Program-made: the position numbers and the translations under genes
Assembly (NCBI GenBank): GCA_036939975.1
Contig: JALLPB010001346.1
Location: 1 to 13,364, forward strand
DNA length: 13,364 bases
Direction of reading: 5' to 3'
Origin: Cyclostephanos tholiformis
Lineage: Eukaryota > Bacillariophyta > Thalassiosirophyceae > Thalassiosirales > Thalassiosiraceae
Notes under the pieces: model-generated
What the model was told of the DNA's origin: nothing
The model's database searches: none
The model's input: only the letters and a program-made list of their open reading frames with translations
Part shown: in pieces, positions 1 through 9,800 of the stretch
How positions within the stretch are numbered: the first letter of the stretch is position 1
How the letters are laid out: each line of letters begins with the position of its first letter

Positions 1-1508
1 CTGCGGTAGTGGCGATTGGTAAGTTTTCCTGTCATCTGAGCGTAAAAACCAACTTGCGTCGATACCATTTGGTCGACCGAAATGCACTCCCCTGGCTTGG
101 TAGCAACGAAGACCTCATGAGAGGCTTTTGTTTCCTTGCCATGCCAAGGAATTCGAGTCATCGCGCCGAAGAGGCATCCGGCGCACTTGGGGGGCTGTAT
201 TTTTGCCATACATTTCGGGATCTCGCCGTTTTGGGCCATTTTCTTGAGGGTAGTGAAGGAGGCATGGCCGAGGTGGTAATGCCATCGCATTAGCTTGGCT
301 TGATCATTGGTGGCGGCAAGAGATGGGTCATCATCGTCCTCTGCAGGAGGAGTTGGATCGAACGTGAGGGGTCCCCGGCGTTCAGTGTCAGATGAGGTGA
401 AGGGAGCAGGTGAGTCCGTCGATCTGTTCGATGTGCGGACGGTGTCGTCATCCTCCCTCACTTTTGCAGTGTCCGGATAATTCTTGTGCCGCACGTGAAT
501 ATTCTCCTTGGCGACGAACTCCTCTGGAATGTGTTCCCTTGTACTTGGGACGTGGACAACGTGCTCGTGGTTGAAGAAGTCCGCTCTGCAAGCTTTGTAT
601 GTGGTTGCAAAGGCGCGATACGTCTTGGAGGCGGGAGCGGAGAAAAAGGTTGGAGTGTTCGTCGAAGGATTGTATGGAATCGAACGTCGAAACTTGCCTC
701 CATCCCAAATGAGGAAACACTTATCCCAATAATTCTCCATCCATGCATTTGCCTTGTTTCCTTTCCTTGCCTTCGCCTCCTGTGCCCAATGTTGTGGCGA
801 TAGGAGGCACCCCCTCAACTTAGGTAAGTAAAGGCTGTTCGGGATCTTTATGACATGTGTTTTTCCATCGTTGTCGCTGATTCTCATCACGAATGTGCCT
901 GTTCCCTTGACCTGCAAACCTTCACCAATTCCTTGGACCTGTGTGCCCTGGTCGGTGAGACACAAGTTTTCAAAAAGGTGGGGGGAATTGGCCATGCAAA
1001 AGCTTGCATGGTTGTCGACGCCGATCCGAAAGGAATCGGAGTCGAAACTCATGTAGGGGTCGAAGCGTGAGTCTGCCTCGCCTGCCATAGCAGTAAGGTG
1101 GGTGAGGGGCCGGCTAAGGCAGTCCAACTGTCGGAGAACACACTCAACACGACAACCAACCCGGAAGGTGATCATTGCGAGTGAGAAGAGGTAAGTTTGG
1201 AGATTGCTGATAGTTTTGACCTCCTCACAATCTATGCTCACGGATGGCTTCTTGTAACGCTTTGCCTTCCGGTGTGGCCATGGCTGGCGAGTCTCCCAAA
1301 GGGTCCAAGGTTGTCCTTGGATAAGGGCTCTTCGAAGGACCTTGAGTTCCCCTGGGTCACGGTGGATGACTTGGAGGATGAGAGAATGGATGACGAATGG
1401 GAGAATAAGGATGAACAGGTAAGTCAAGAATTGCCCTGTGTCGAGGTCTTGTGTCCCGGCCATGAATGCTAACAAGATAAATGTTTGTATCCATGCCGGT
1501 GCACACCG
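1..1508 (-). CDS. pol: Copia pol polyprotein, N-terminal part: protease, GAG-pre-integrase, start of integrase (partial)
   Basis: I read this frame codon by codon from 1508 to the window edge: about 502 codons with no stop. The first 140 codons are a linker with a hydrophobic stretch near 1420-1380. The aspartic protease core IGVDNHAS has its catalytic Asp at 1016-1014, within a segment that starts MAGEADSRFDPY at 1088. An Ile/Leu-rich protease tail follows around 880-800. An acidic spacer (about 460-310) leads to the GAG-pre-integrase zinc module: RWHYHLGHAS near 300-260, then KCAGC near 190-174. The integrase catalytic core begins with SVDQM, whose Asp (74-72) should be the first of the DDE triad. 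The frame is the same as gag, with only a TGA (1511-1509) between. No ATG-led start is needed if Pol is made by readthrough; the first internal Met codons (1463-1461, 1175-1173, 1088-1086) are alternatives. Confidence 0.85.
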
Positions 1509-1511
1509 TCA
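1501..1511 (-). promoter_or_regulatory. Possible stop-codon readthrough site at the gag-pol junction (TGA CGG)
   Basis: On the minus strand the gag terminator reads TGA CGG TGT GC, and pol continues in the same frame for at least 502 codons. UGA followed by CGG is an established leaky context used by several plant RNA viruses. A 4-bp stem (CGGT/ACCG, loop GTGC, plus-strand bases 1497-1508) starts right after the stop. Seen: same frame, stop identity and context. Inferred: that it functions as readthrough. Confidence 0.4.
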
Positions 1512-2918
1512 CTCGTTGTCCTCGTCGCTGAGAGTGGCTACGAGGGCTGCGAAGTGTGGGCTGATGGTGGCGGCAGCGGAAGCTGCAACGACGGCTGAGT
1601 GCGCGTGAGTCGAGGATTCTTGTTCCTCCGTCCTCTGCTTGCCAAGCTTGCACTCTGATGGTTTGTGGATGGTCCACGCCATGTGGTGCACGCACCAATT
1701 AAAGGTATATTTGCCGTGCTGCTTGGTCTTTGGGTTGCCTTGCTTGGGAGGGACCTTCTTCCACGCCTCGTCCTTGGTCTACTCTCTTTTGTTGGACTTG
1801 TCCTTCTTGTTCTTTGCCTTTCCCTTTTTCTTACCGCCATCCTCTTTGTCATTCGTCCCGCTTGCCAGTTTTGATAACTGAGGGTTCAGCTTGAGCTGCC
1901 CTTTTAGGTCTTTGATCTCGGCTGCCATGGCGACAATTTTGTCGTCGTCAGGAGAACGGGCGCCCCACTTCTTCTTATTCATGAGCCAGTCGAACTTGCT
2001 CTTCGCCATCTTGCGCAGAGCATCGTGGGATAGCCCCGGCATATTGCCGTCGAGGTAGTTGTCCTGCTGAATTTCGATATATTTCTTGAAGTTGTAGCAG
2101 GGGACTGCTAGGTAAGCATCAAAGAGGAGTTGGATGGGGTCGTCGACGGTCGCGCCTCGCGCGATAATCTGTGAGTAGTTTTTGTCAAACTCCTCGTGAA
2201 TTTTGTCGATGTCGCCCTGAACTGTTGCTGCAAACGTCGACAGATTTTGCAGGTTCTCGCGAAGAGATTGGGTGGTGGCGACGGAGTCCATGGTGGTAAG
2301 TCGCATGATGATTTTATACATCAGTGGAGCATATTCGACGTCATCAAATGTGAATTCGGAGCGATGAGCGAGGAGTTTGGCCTGGGCGGCAGCGGTGAGT
2401 GATTTGCCAAGGCAAATACACATCATTGTGTTGTTTTGTTTTGCCCTGGACTGCGAATTGGCAGCCCCGGGCTTGCAAAAAGTCTCACACTGCGCCTTGA
2501 GTGTCGCCTCGTCAATCTGACCATATTGCTTGATAATGTCGATCGTTTTACCATCCCTGTTGACGAAGGAGGTAATTTGCTTGTTTCCTTGGTTCCAACC
2601 CATGAGTGTGCACTTGCGCTGAAGGGCTTCAACGAAGACGACGGATTGGGACATGGACATGGAGAAGCCATCGGTGAGTGCTTTGTCGTCGAGTGGTTGA
2701 CATCCTTGCTCGAAAATCGTGTTTCCTTGCTTCGTTTTATAATCAATGATGTCCTCGACTCCCAACGTGCTAGGTGTGTCGGCAAAGACGATGGGCGCAG
2801 CAGGTGCTGCGATCACGTTAGGGGCAGCTGGCGCTGCAGCAGTCAAGGCGGTGACTTGGGCTTGCAAGGTTTGGACGAGCGCAAGGAGCTCTTCGATGGT
2901 TGGCACGTTGGCTGCCAT
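1509..2918 (-). pseudogene. gag: Copia gag (capsid/nucleocapsid), one in-frame TAG before the zinc motif
   Basis: The ATG at 2918-2916 (MAANVPTIEELLALVQ) is the first in-frame Met. A longer alternative would need a TTG at 2981, and a TGA at 3026-3024 closes the frame upstream. The protein opens with a short leucine-rich coiled-coil-like helix and an Ala/Pro linker, then about 280 residues of capsid-like helical sequence, then a Lys-rich tail ending KDKSNKRE. A TAG at 1781-1779 interrupts the frame, but the same frame carries on as basic sequence and then WCVHHMAWTIHKPSEC (1697-1650), a C/H-rich zinc-knuckle variant. After that come an Ala-rich stretch and the acidic end LSDEDNE. The TGA at 1511-1509 is the natural end. 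Because the zinc motif lies beyond the TAG, I read TAG as a nonsense change (for example from CAG) or a sequencing error. A truncated Gag would lack RNA-binding function. Confidence 0.8.
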
Positions 2919-3020
2919 GGCTTGAGTTTGTCTCCTGGTTGTGACGGGAATGGTGGAAGGTGGTGGTGCTGCTGGGAGCAATGAATCGCAACAAATCTCG
3001 CTGGCGGAGATGCTTTTGGG

Positions 3021-3032
3021 TGATCAGGACCA
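3021..3032 (-). other. Candidate primer-binding site of the copia element
   Basis: Five bases inside the inferred LTR end, the minus strand reads TGGTCCTGATCA. It starts with the TGG that pairs with a tRNA 3' CCA. It does not match the TGGTATCAGAGC of plant copia elements, so the primer tRNA is unknown. Confidence 0.35.
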
Positions 3033-3037
3033 AAATA

Positions 3038-3247
3038 TGTTGGCTTGGAAGCTGCTGGGAGCTGAATTCGCGCAGAGGAAGCGTGTTATCTTCTGAAGAA
3101 TAAGGGATCCGGTGAACAGGCAAGGGTGGAAATGAAGGGCNGGAAATTCACCTGGGATTAGGTGGAATGTGTCGTGTGTCTCAAGTGGGATTGAGAATGG
3201 TAAAGTATAAGTACTTCGAGTACCTATGAATATCCTAAAATGTAACA
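3038..3247 (-). repeat. Probable 5' LTR of the copia element (about 210 bp)
   Basis: On the minus strand the segment opens TGTTACATTTTAGG at 3247 and closes GCCAACA at 3038, giving the TGTT...AACA ends expected of a copia LTR. A TATA-like ACTTATACTTT lies about 30-50 bases in (near 3213-3200), beside a small hairpin GTACTtcgAGTAC (3211-3223). The segment lies directly upstream of the PBS candidate and gag. No second LTR is in the window, so the ends rest on the inverted termini, and on the abrupt start of ORF1 coding sequence at 3248-3249. The N at 3141 lies inside it. Confidence 0.5.
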
Positions 3248-3248
3248 C

Positions 3249-6200
3249 GAGGGCTTACCCCCCGACAAACCATTTTACAAGGCCATCATTTTTGGCGAGG
3301 AAGGCTACCTCCGTGATCTGGACGAGAAGGAAGGGGGTCCCCCCGACGGCTACCGTCTTCTCTTTAGGCGTGGCACAAACTCAAGGCACGAAGAGAGCGA
3401 CCCTGACGACAGCGACAATCCGTCTTTGGGTTCACATTAGGGATCACATCAGAACGAAGAACAAGCAAGCGGCGATAACTCATCTGTTGATTCACGCGGC
3501 GGAATCTACGACACCGACAACCCTTCACTGGACTCACATCAACAACAAGAAGAAAGTGATCACTACTCGGAGGTCTCGGCAGACTAGATGGGCAACGGAA
3601 GCAGGCGATATATTCATCATTCACGCGTTCAGCTCACCTACCACATGCAACCAAGCCCACATCAGCCCATCATCGCCTAGCAGTACTCACGCGAGACGTC
3701 ACCTACTCCTGACCCCCCCAACCTTAGCCCATTGTCTCTTATCCTTCGACGGCTGGAGACCGCAACGACCATCTTTACACACCGAGGCCCACAGGAACTA
3801 TCAGCCCAACGAGTCTTGTCAGACGCCGCCAGTCTCAGATCTGAACTTATCCGAGAGGCTAAGGCTACGTACGGCAGAAACCCGACCCTCCATAAGTTGG
3901 TTACCTCAGAGTGTGAAACGACTTCAGCGAGCAATCGAGCGGGCACAAGAACACCACCGGCGATAGTATCCTCCCACCACCGGTACTCTATACCCCTCAA
4001 CAGGTACAACGAGGAGTCCAACAAGGAAGCCATCTTTCTCCAGCAGCCTGGTACCTCAAGAATCGACGATTACATTTCGATCCCTAAGACAACAATCGGG
4101 ATGGCGGCTACGGGAGCAGCGACAAGATCTATCAGAGACAAAGAGAAGAAGGAAAGAGATAGAGAGAGGAAACGCCAAATAAAAGAACGGTTGGAAGCAG
4201 AAATGAAGAACGCGCAGAAGTGGAAGAACAGCGGCTCAAGAGATGCCAGAAGAAGAAGGAACGGGACGACCAACGGAAGAAAGAGGAAGCAGAGCTGAAA
4301 AGACTAGAGGAAGAGAACCTACAAGTGCCTACGGACCGGGCGTCGGCCGCAGTCTCCCCGGAAGGGAACCCGGAGGATCGGCCTGACCCAATGGAGACAA
4401 CCGCCATTCTCTCCAAGCTGAACCAGGGGCAAACTGAACCCGAGGAGCCTGAAGAGGGTCTCAAGATCAGCACAAGCGAGCTGGAAGGATGTATTAGAAG
4501 TCCTACGAAGAAAAAGCTAAACACCGGTGTGAGATCAACAAAGGCAGCAACCATACAACCGAGCAGGATCAAACTAGCTGACTCAATCGACCAATATGTG
4601 CACGTTCACCCACGAGTCATAGTTGAAGCGGGGATACGCCTAGCGCAAGCAGACCCCTTTCAAGAATTCATCGGTTCACTGCAACACCTCCTCAAGAACG
4701 GTCAGCTAGTAGATCCAAAATTCGCCTTTGCCCAGTCAATCAAGAGAGCAAGGACAAGAAAATCTATGACCACTCAGGCATCCCTATAAACATGACGATG
4801 CTAGGCGCTCATATCAGGATCACGAGCAACAGCAGGAACCCATTCATGAAGCAACAGCAGTGGGGAAGAAATGCAGGCAAGGGGAAGGAGGACGCAAAGG
4901 ACCCGATTGTCTACTTCACCATGGCTATAGCGACAGACTTGGACCCACAGGAAGTGATCTCGAGAATCAGTCACGAATGGAACAGATTAGGCGGTACCAG
5001 ACTTCAGGTCAAAGATCTGCAAAGCTTTGACAGCGAGACCATCGCAGCCCTCTTTAACATCCTCACGGTTAATGATAAAAACACGCTCAAATCGGAACTT
5101 CACCAAATCCTAGTAGAAGCACAAGATCGGGTCCAGGCTGTGGACAGCATGGACTTCTTATGGCCCCTGGACTCCCTACTGGGTGACGATCCTATTCCCC
5201 CATTTGAACTCCGCCTGCAAGTACCGAAGCTTCCGGGACAGGATGTATCACATTTCAACAAGCTACCTTGGATGACACAGCAGAACCGCAAGGTGTACCA
5301 TATCGAGTGCGACAAACGAAATAGCGCAGACCTGAAGCGACTTATGCAGTATGCAAAAGAATTTAAACTCGTCCGGAAGATGTGGGGATGCCATGCGCAC
5401 TTGAGCAAAACAGCGGACTCCACATCCCCCCAAAGCGACATTAAACGCCTAGCCAAGGTGGCGATGAGACACACCAACTACCAGTGCTCCATGCTGCTTG
5501 AATCAATCTCCGGGATCACCGACCTCGACGGGGCGACGCCAATGTACGATGAAGAGGATGGAGCCACAATCTTGGGAGTATACTCGCTTAGGACAGTGTT
5601 GTTGGAGTATTTTAAACTGGAAAGTGGCCACCAGCTCATCGCTGAAATTCACCAGGAAGTGGGAGTGCCTATGGCCCCGGTAGTGGTGGCGATCCCACAA
5701 ACAGCGGAAGCAGAGACCATTCTGGCAATGATGAACAAACACTTCCCGGCTTATGCGTATTGGACACTGCATGACAACGGCCTCAAGGACGAGTTCCTGA
5801 TTCCCCTCCTGCAAAATTCGTGCGACAACACCCTCGTGGCAAGCATCAGGGACTGCCAGTGGAATTCTGAGAAGGGCATCCTAACAACGACGGAAGACGC
5901 GTCCAAAGAGAAAGATCAAACGTTGTTAGAATCAGCCTCGTGGTTTCGGAATGCGTTCGCTTTGCTGGATTTCGTCGAAGAAGGATCACGACGACAGCCC
6001 CCCCCCCCCCGAGCAGCTCTTCAACATAGACAGCATGAACTCGATCGGGACCATTCATGAGAAGCATATAACGAAATCTAAGACAGGCAGATCTCCTCCT
6101 CCCAACAAGACCGCAGGGAAGGGGACGAATCGATCGGGAGTTGTGAACATAGACTCCGACGATTCTGATGAGGACTCCGCATCCTCGTCTGGCGATGAAA

Positions 6201-6295
6201 GGTCGCGTACTCAAGCATCCGGAGGGGTCGAGCATCGCTCCCCCACCTCAAGTGAGGAGGACGGCACTGCTGAGGACGCGACCATGGGCGGATAG
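3249..6295 (+). pseudogene. LINE ORF1 (RNA-binding/Gag-like role inferred), 5'-truncated, broken by stops and frameshifts
   Basis: The protein can be followed through four frame segments. Segment 1 (3249 to about 4215) starts mid-protein with DKPFYKAIIFGEEGY, has TAG codons at 3438, 3585 and 3678, passes through acidic Ser/Gln-rich sequence, and ends in a highly charged coiled-coil-like helix. Segment 2 (about 4217-4732) continues the same helix (QRLKRCQKKKERDDQ), then a more ordered stretch. Segment 3 (about 4735-6000) is the best preserved, about 420 residues with YHIECDKRNSADLKRLM and QEVGVPMAPVVVAIPQ; I recognise no named domain, though it resembles hypothetical diatom proteins I associate with such elements. 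Segment 4 (6005-6295) is an acidic Ser/Asp-rich tail with a TAG stop. The first two frame changes each imply one missing base; the third falls at a 13-C run and implies one extra base. An RNA-chaperone role is known for LINE ORF1 proteins and is inferred here. Confidence 0.7.
5998..6010 (+). repeat. 13-base poly-C run at an ORF1 frame break
   Basis: A run of 13 C encodes Pro residues in both flanking frames. Coding sense moves from one frame before the run to the +1 frame after it, so a run of 12 C would restore a single frame. This looks like polymerase slippage in the genome, or a homopolymer sequencing error. Confidence 0.85.
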
Positions 6296-6756
6296 TCGCC
6301 ACCAGCTACCCTCCCTTGTTCACGGGGAGGGCACAGCGATCTGCGTCAAGTGGTCAGTTAGTGTCTAGGCGCGAGACCAATAGAGGCGGCGCAAGGGGGC
6401 GTCGCAGGGATGATAGATACAAAAATAGTCAGAACTACCAGCGGGTAATAGAGACGATTGATGTACAGGGGGTTGCCAGGCGCACGGTGCAGCAGGGGAG
6501 AATGAACACAATAGCACACGAAGCGGTGATTCGAGCCCTGGACGCCAGAGCAAGGCAGCCCCACTTTTCCTGCAACCGAAGTGACACCCCAACAATCGAT
6601 GAGACGGGGACGGTAGATACGACAGATATTATGTATGTTTTAGAAGAAAGTGACCGAATAGCGGCCACGGAACAACAAGAGAGGCAAATGGTTAGAGACC
6701 TAGGCATCACCGACGAGGCACTTAGGGTGCATGGGGTGGCTCCATCGAGGAAGGCG

Positions 6757-7565
6757 GAGGGGATCATCAGATTAATATATGAAAATGCTAACGGCATATG
6801 TAACAGACTGTCCAATAACATGAAGGTAGAAAAGGTGAAGATACTCCACAATGACCTAGAGGTAGACATCGCTGCATACAACGAACATCGTCTGAATATG
6901 AAGCACAAAGGGAACGGAAATGGGTTCAATCAATTATTCCGCGGGGGGGAAGCTACAGTGAGGTCGGTAGTAGCTCACAATACGCACGAGAACATAGGGA
7001 AGGCACAGGAAGGAGGCACGTGCATATTGGCCTTCGGCGCGATTACTGAGAAGATAGAAATCGACCAAACAGCGAAGGATGTCACGGGGCTCGGCAGGTG
7101 GACAGTAATGACATTCCGCAGGGACAGTGCACGGACGAGGGTCATTTGTGGATACAACCCCTGCTATAACAAGGCCCTAGATAATGGTACCTCATACGCT
7201 CAACACCGGCGATTCCTGATTATGCAGCGCAACAACCATACGAGCTGTCCACGTGACAAATTCCGAGAGCAGCTACTCTACCAGCTAAAACAATGAAGGG
7301 AGCAGGGGGACAGGTTGGTAGTATGCCTGGACGCAAATGAAGATATATACCGGAAGGCACTAGGGAAGGAACTGACAGATGCTAACGGGCTCGCCTTGCG
7401 GGAGGTGGTGGGTGACTTCACAAACAGGAAGATCGGCCCTACATACTTCCGAGGCTCCAAACCCATCGACGGGATATGGGCCACATCGGACATCACCGTG
7501 GCCAACGCGTGCATTATGCCGGTGGGCTACGGTATTGGGGATCATAGACTGTTCGTGATTGATTT
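6757..7565 (+). other. AP-endonuclease-like domain of ORF2
   Basis: The exonuclease-endonuclease-phosphatase fold motifs are visible in order: YENANGI (Asn codon at 6784), YNEHR (metal-binding Glu at 6883), GYNP (about 7150), CLDANED (Asp at 7330, Asn at 7336), PIDGIWA (Asp at 7468) and the terminal GDHR (Asp at 7540, His at 7543). All the usual catalytic residues are kept. The TGA at 7294-7296 falls inside the domain, between GYNP and CLDANED, so the encoded enzyme would be split. In LINEs this domain nicks the genomic target to make the primer for reverse transcription. Confidence 0.85.
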
Positions 7566-8202
7566 CTGTGCCACAGACGTGATCGGCCACTCCCAACAGC
7601 GAGCACTCCGTGCCACATCACGTAGACTGAATACGAGAATCCCTGGGGCGGCAAAAAAGTACAACAATACGCTGGAGAAACTGATCATTAGGCACAACAT
7701 GATCCAGAAGATCGGGAAGGCATACACAGACGCGGGCACTCGGGAGGAGGTCACAACGCGGGCGAGAAAGGTAGATGGAGAACTGGGGGAATATATGACC
7801 CATGCGGAGAGGAACTGTAGAAGGATTAAATCAGGGGTCATTCCATTCTTGCCGGAATCTGCGATCTGGATAGAGCGAACACAGGTGTACCGAGCGCTGC
7901 TCCACCATCGAGCAGGCAAAACACGGAATACGGGGAACTTAAAAAGGAAGGCTCGGAAGGTCAACATAACGGACGCAATGACCATCACAGTCGAGGAGAT
8001 CAAACGGAGGATAGACTTCTGTGAACAACAAAACGAGTACTTTAAGAGACACGGCAAGTATTTCCGCAGGCAACACTTAAAAAGGCTACTGCAGGCCACT
8101 CGGGAAAGGGAGAACGACGTGGCGGAGAAACAGATCCTCTCGATAATTTGTAGGGAGAGGGACCAGCGCTTCTGGCAAAGAGTTAACTACACCCTGGGAT
8201 GA

Positions 8203-9800
8203 CCGAGAGCCGGGGCATGCTTCCAGGTTCAGGTAGAAGGACAAGAAGGGGAACTACATGAGTATACCACACAGGACAACATCCACGACGCTATATGGGA
8301 TAACATACACCTGACACGGTTCTACCTGGGGGAAGCAGCGCCTATTTGTGGAGGACTGCTCCGAGGTACCTTTGGATATAACGCCATATGCCCCACGGCG
8401 GCGGCGATCCTGGATGGCACATACAAATACCCCCCCTGGTTTGATGGCCCTACGCGCGAAATTCTACAGGAATGCGCAGCCATTAGGACGAAGATCCCAA
8501 AGGACTCAGTTCAGCTAATAATCTCGCCAGAGGACTGGGGCAACCACTGGAGAAGAGCGAACGAGTCCACCTCGTCGTCCATCTCAGGTTGCCACTTCGG
8601 GCACTACAAGGCGGGACTACAGAGCCAGTACATTACCTACCTCCATGCCCTCCAATCCACACTGGTGGTGAAGTCGGGGATTGTTCTAGAGCGATGGGCC
8701 AACGGCCTGTCGGTTATGCTCCAAAAGATCTTCGGATGCTTGCTCATCACAAAGCTCCGTTCAATCTTACTAATGGAGGCATATCTCAATGCAATGAATA
8801 AAATAGAATACGGAGTCAGGATGCTAGCAAATGTACGAAAGTATAGACTTATGCCCGACGAAATCTACAGTGAACGCAACAGACTGGCAGACGATGGGAC
8901 CTTGTCGAAGGTGATCTTCTATGACATAGTGAGACAACTACGCAGGCCGACGTGCCTGGCGGCGGTCGATGCGGACAACTGCTACGATAGAATTTCACAC
9001 CCAATTGCCTCAATGACCTTTCAGGCCTTCAGCGTACCGACCTCGGCAATAGAGTCTATGCTCAGCACAATCCAGGACATGCGATTCTACCTGCGGACAG
9101 GATTCGGCGATTCCGAAAAGTTCGCAGGAGGCCCCAAAGATGATGAGGAGGACCCAATCAAGACCCAGGGAATGTGCCAAGGAAACGGGGCGTCGCCGGC
9201 AGCATGGACGGTGACGGCAATCACGATCATCTCGGCCCATAAGAAAAAGGGACACGGGGCACACTATATCACCCCAATTTCACAACGGGAAGGACACTTG
9301 ATAGGGAATGTATTTGTCGACGACACTGACCTGATCCACCTGGAGATGCGGAACAACCAGACGAGGGAGGAAGCCCACGCTCAGTTCCAAGCGAGCATTG
9401 ATAACTGGGCCAACCTGCTCCTAGCAACCGGAGGAGCATTAAAACCAGCTAAGTGCTCCCATTATTGCATCTCGTTTGAATGGAAAAGTGACGGTACATG
9501 GCGGTACAGTAATAATGAGTCCTCCAATGAGTTTGTTATAGAGGTCCCAGTGGCCGACGGAACAACAGAACCAATCGAGCACCTCTCCGTTAACACGGCA
9601 GTGAAAACGCTAGGGTTCATGACTTGCCCCTCGGGGGACAACTCAGCTGCAACCCAACAGATGAGGAAAATAGGGCAGGAGTCAGTAGATAGAGTGAAGT
9701 CCGGGCACCTCAGCAGAAGGGACGTGTGGTTTATGGTCGATTGCCAACTCTGGCCACGGGTAGGCTTCGGGATCTGTAATTCTACGGCCACATGGGCGGA
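8203..9800 (+). other. Reverse transcriptase domain of ORF2
   Basis: The open stretch just after the TGA at 8200 begins the RT N-terminal region (YNAICPTAAAILDGTY), then WRRANESTSSSISGCHFGHY (about 8545-8604), and a block around LITKLRSILLMEAYLNAMNK. Motif A is VDADNCYDRIS with Asp codons at 8968 and 8986. Motif B is GMCQGNGASPAAW (Gln at 9178). Motif C is FVDDTDL with the catalytic Asp pair at 9319 and 9322. Motif D is GGALKPAKCSHY, and motif E is near KTLGFMT. No stop or indel falls between 8203 and 11493, so catalytic motifs A to E are all present. Confidence 0.9.

Larger units (their letters stand above)
1..3247 (-). mobile_element. Ty1/copia-type LTR retrotransposon, 5' part (LTR, PBS, gag, start of pol), cut by the window edge
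   Basis: Reading the minus strand from 3247 down to 1 gives, in copia order, a probable 5' LTR, a primer-binding-site candidate, gag with a zinc motif, then protease, GAG-pre-integrase and the beginning of integrase. Integrase placed before reverse transcriptase is the copia (Pseudoviridae) arrangement; here only the integrase start is visible, and RT, RNase H and the 3' LTR must lie left of base 1. Style of Gag and protease resembles diatom copia elements as I remember them. The element sits antisense to the non-LTR element on its right, and its outer LTR edge abuts that element's ORF1 coding sequence, which suggests it inserted into it. Confidence 0.85.

Noticed and set aside
2436..2984. 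A 182-codon plus-strand ORF opposite gag
   Set aside because: It is antisense to well-supported Gag sequence and has shadow-frame composition.
3226..3966. A 246-codon plus-strand ORF at the LINE left end
   Set aside because: It starts inside the predicted LTR and has a Thr/His/Arg-rich random-like composition. The neighbouring frame (3249 onward) carries the protein-like sequence that links to ORF1.
6168..6368. A small ORF across the ORF1-ORF2 junction
   Set aside because: It overlaps both better-supported frames and shows no protein-like features.
7542..8099. A 185-codon minus-strand ORF opposite ORF2, and several similar ones between 9000 and 12300
   Set aside because: These are shadows of the long ORF2 frame, with Cys/Ser/Leu-rich random-like content and no domains.
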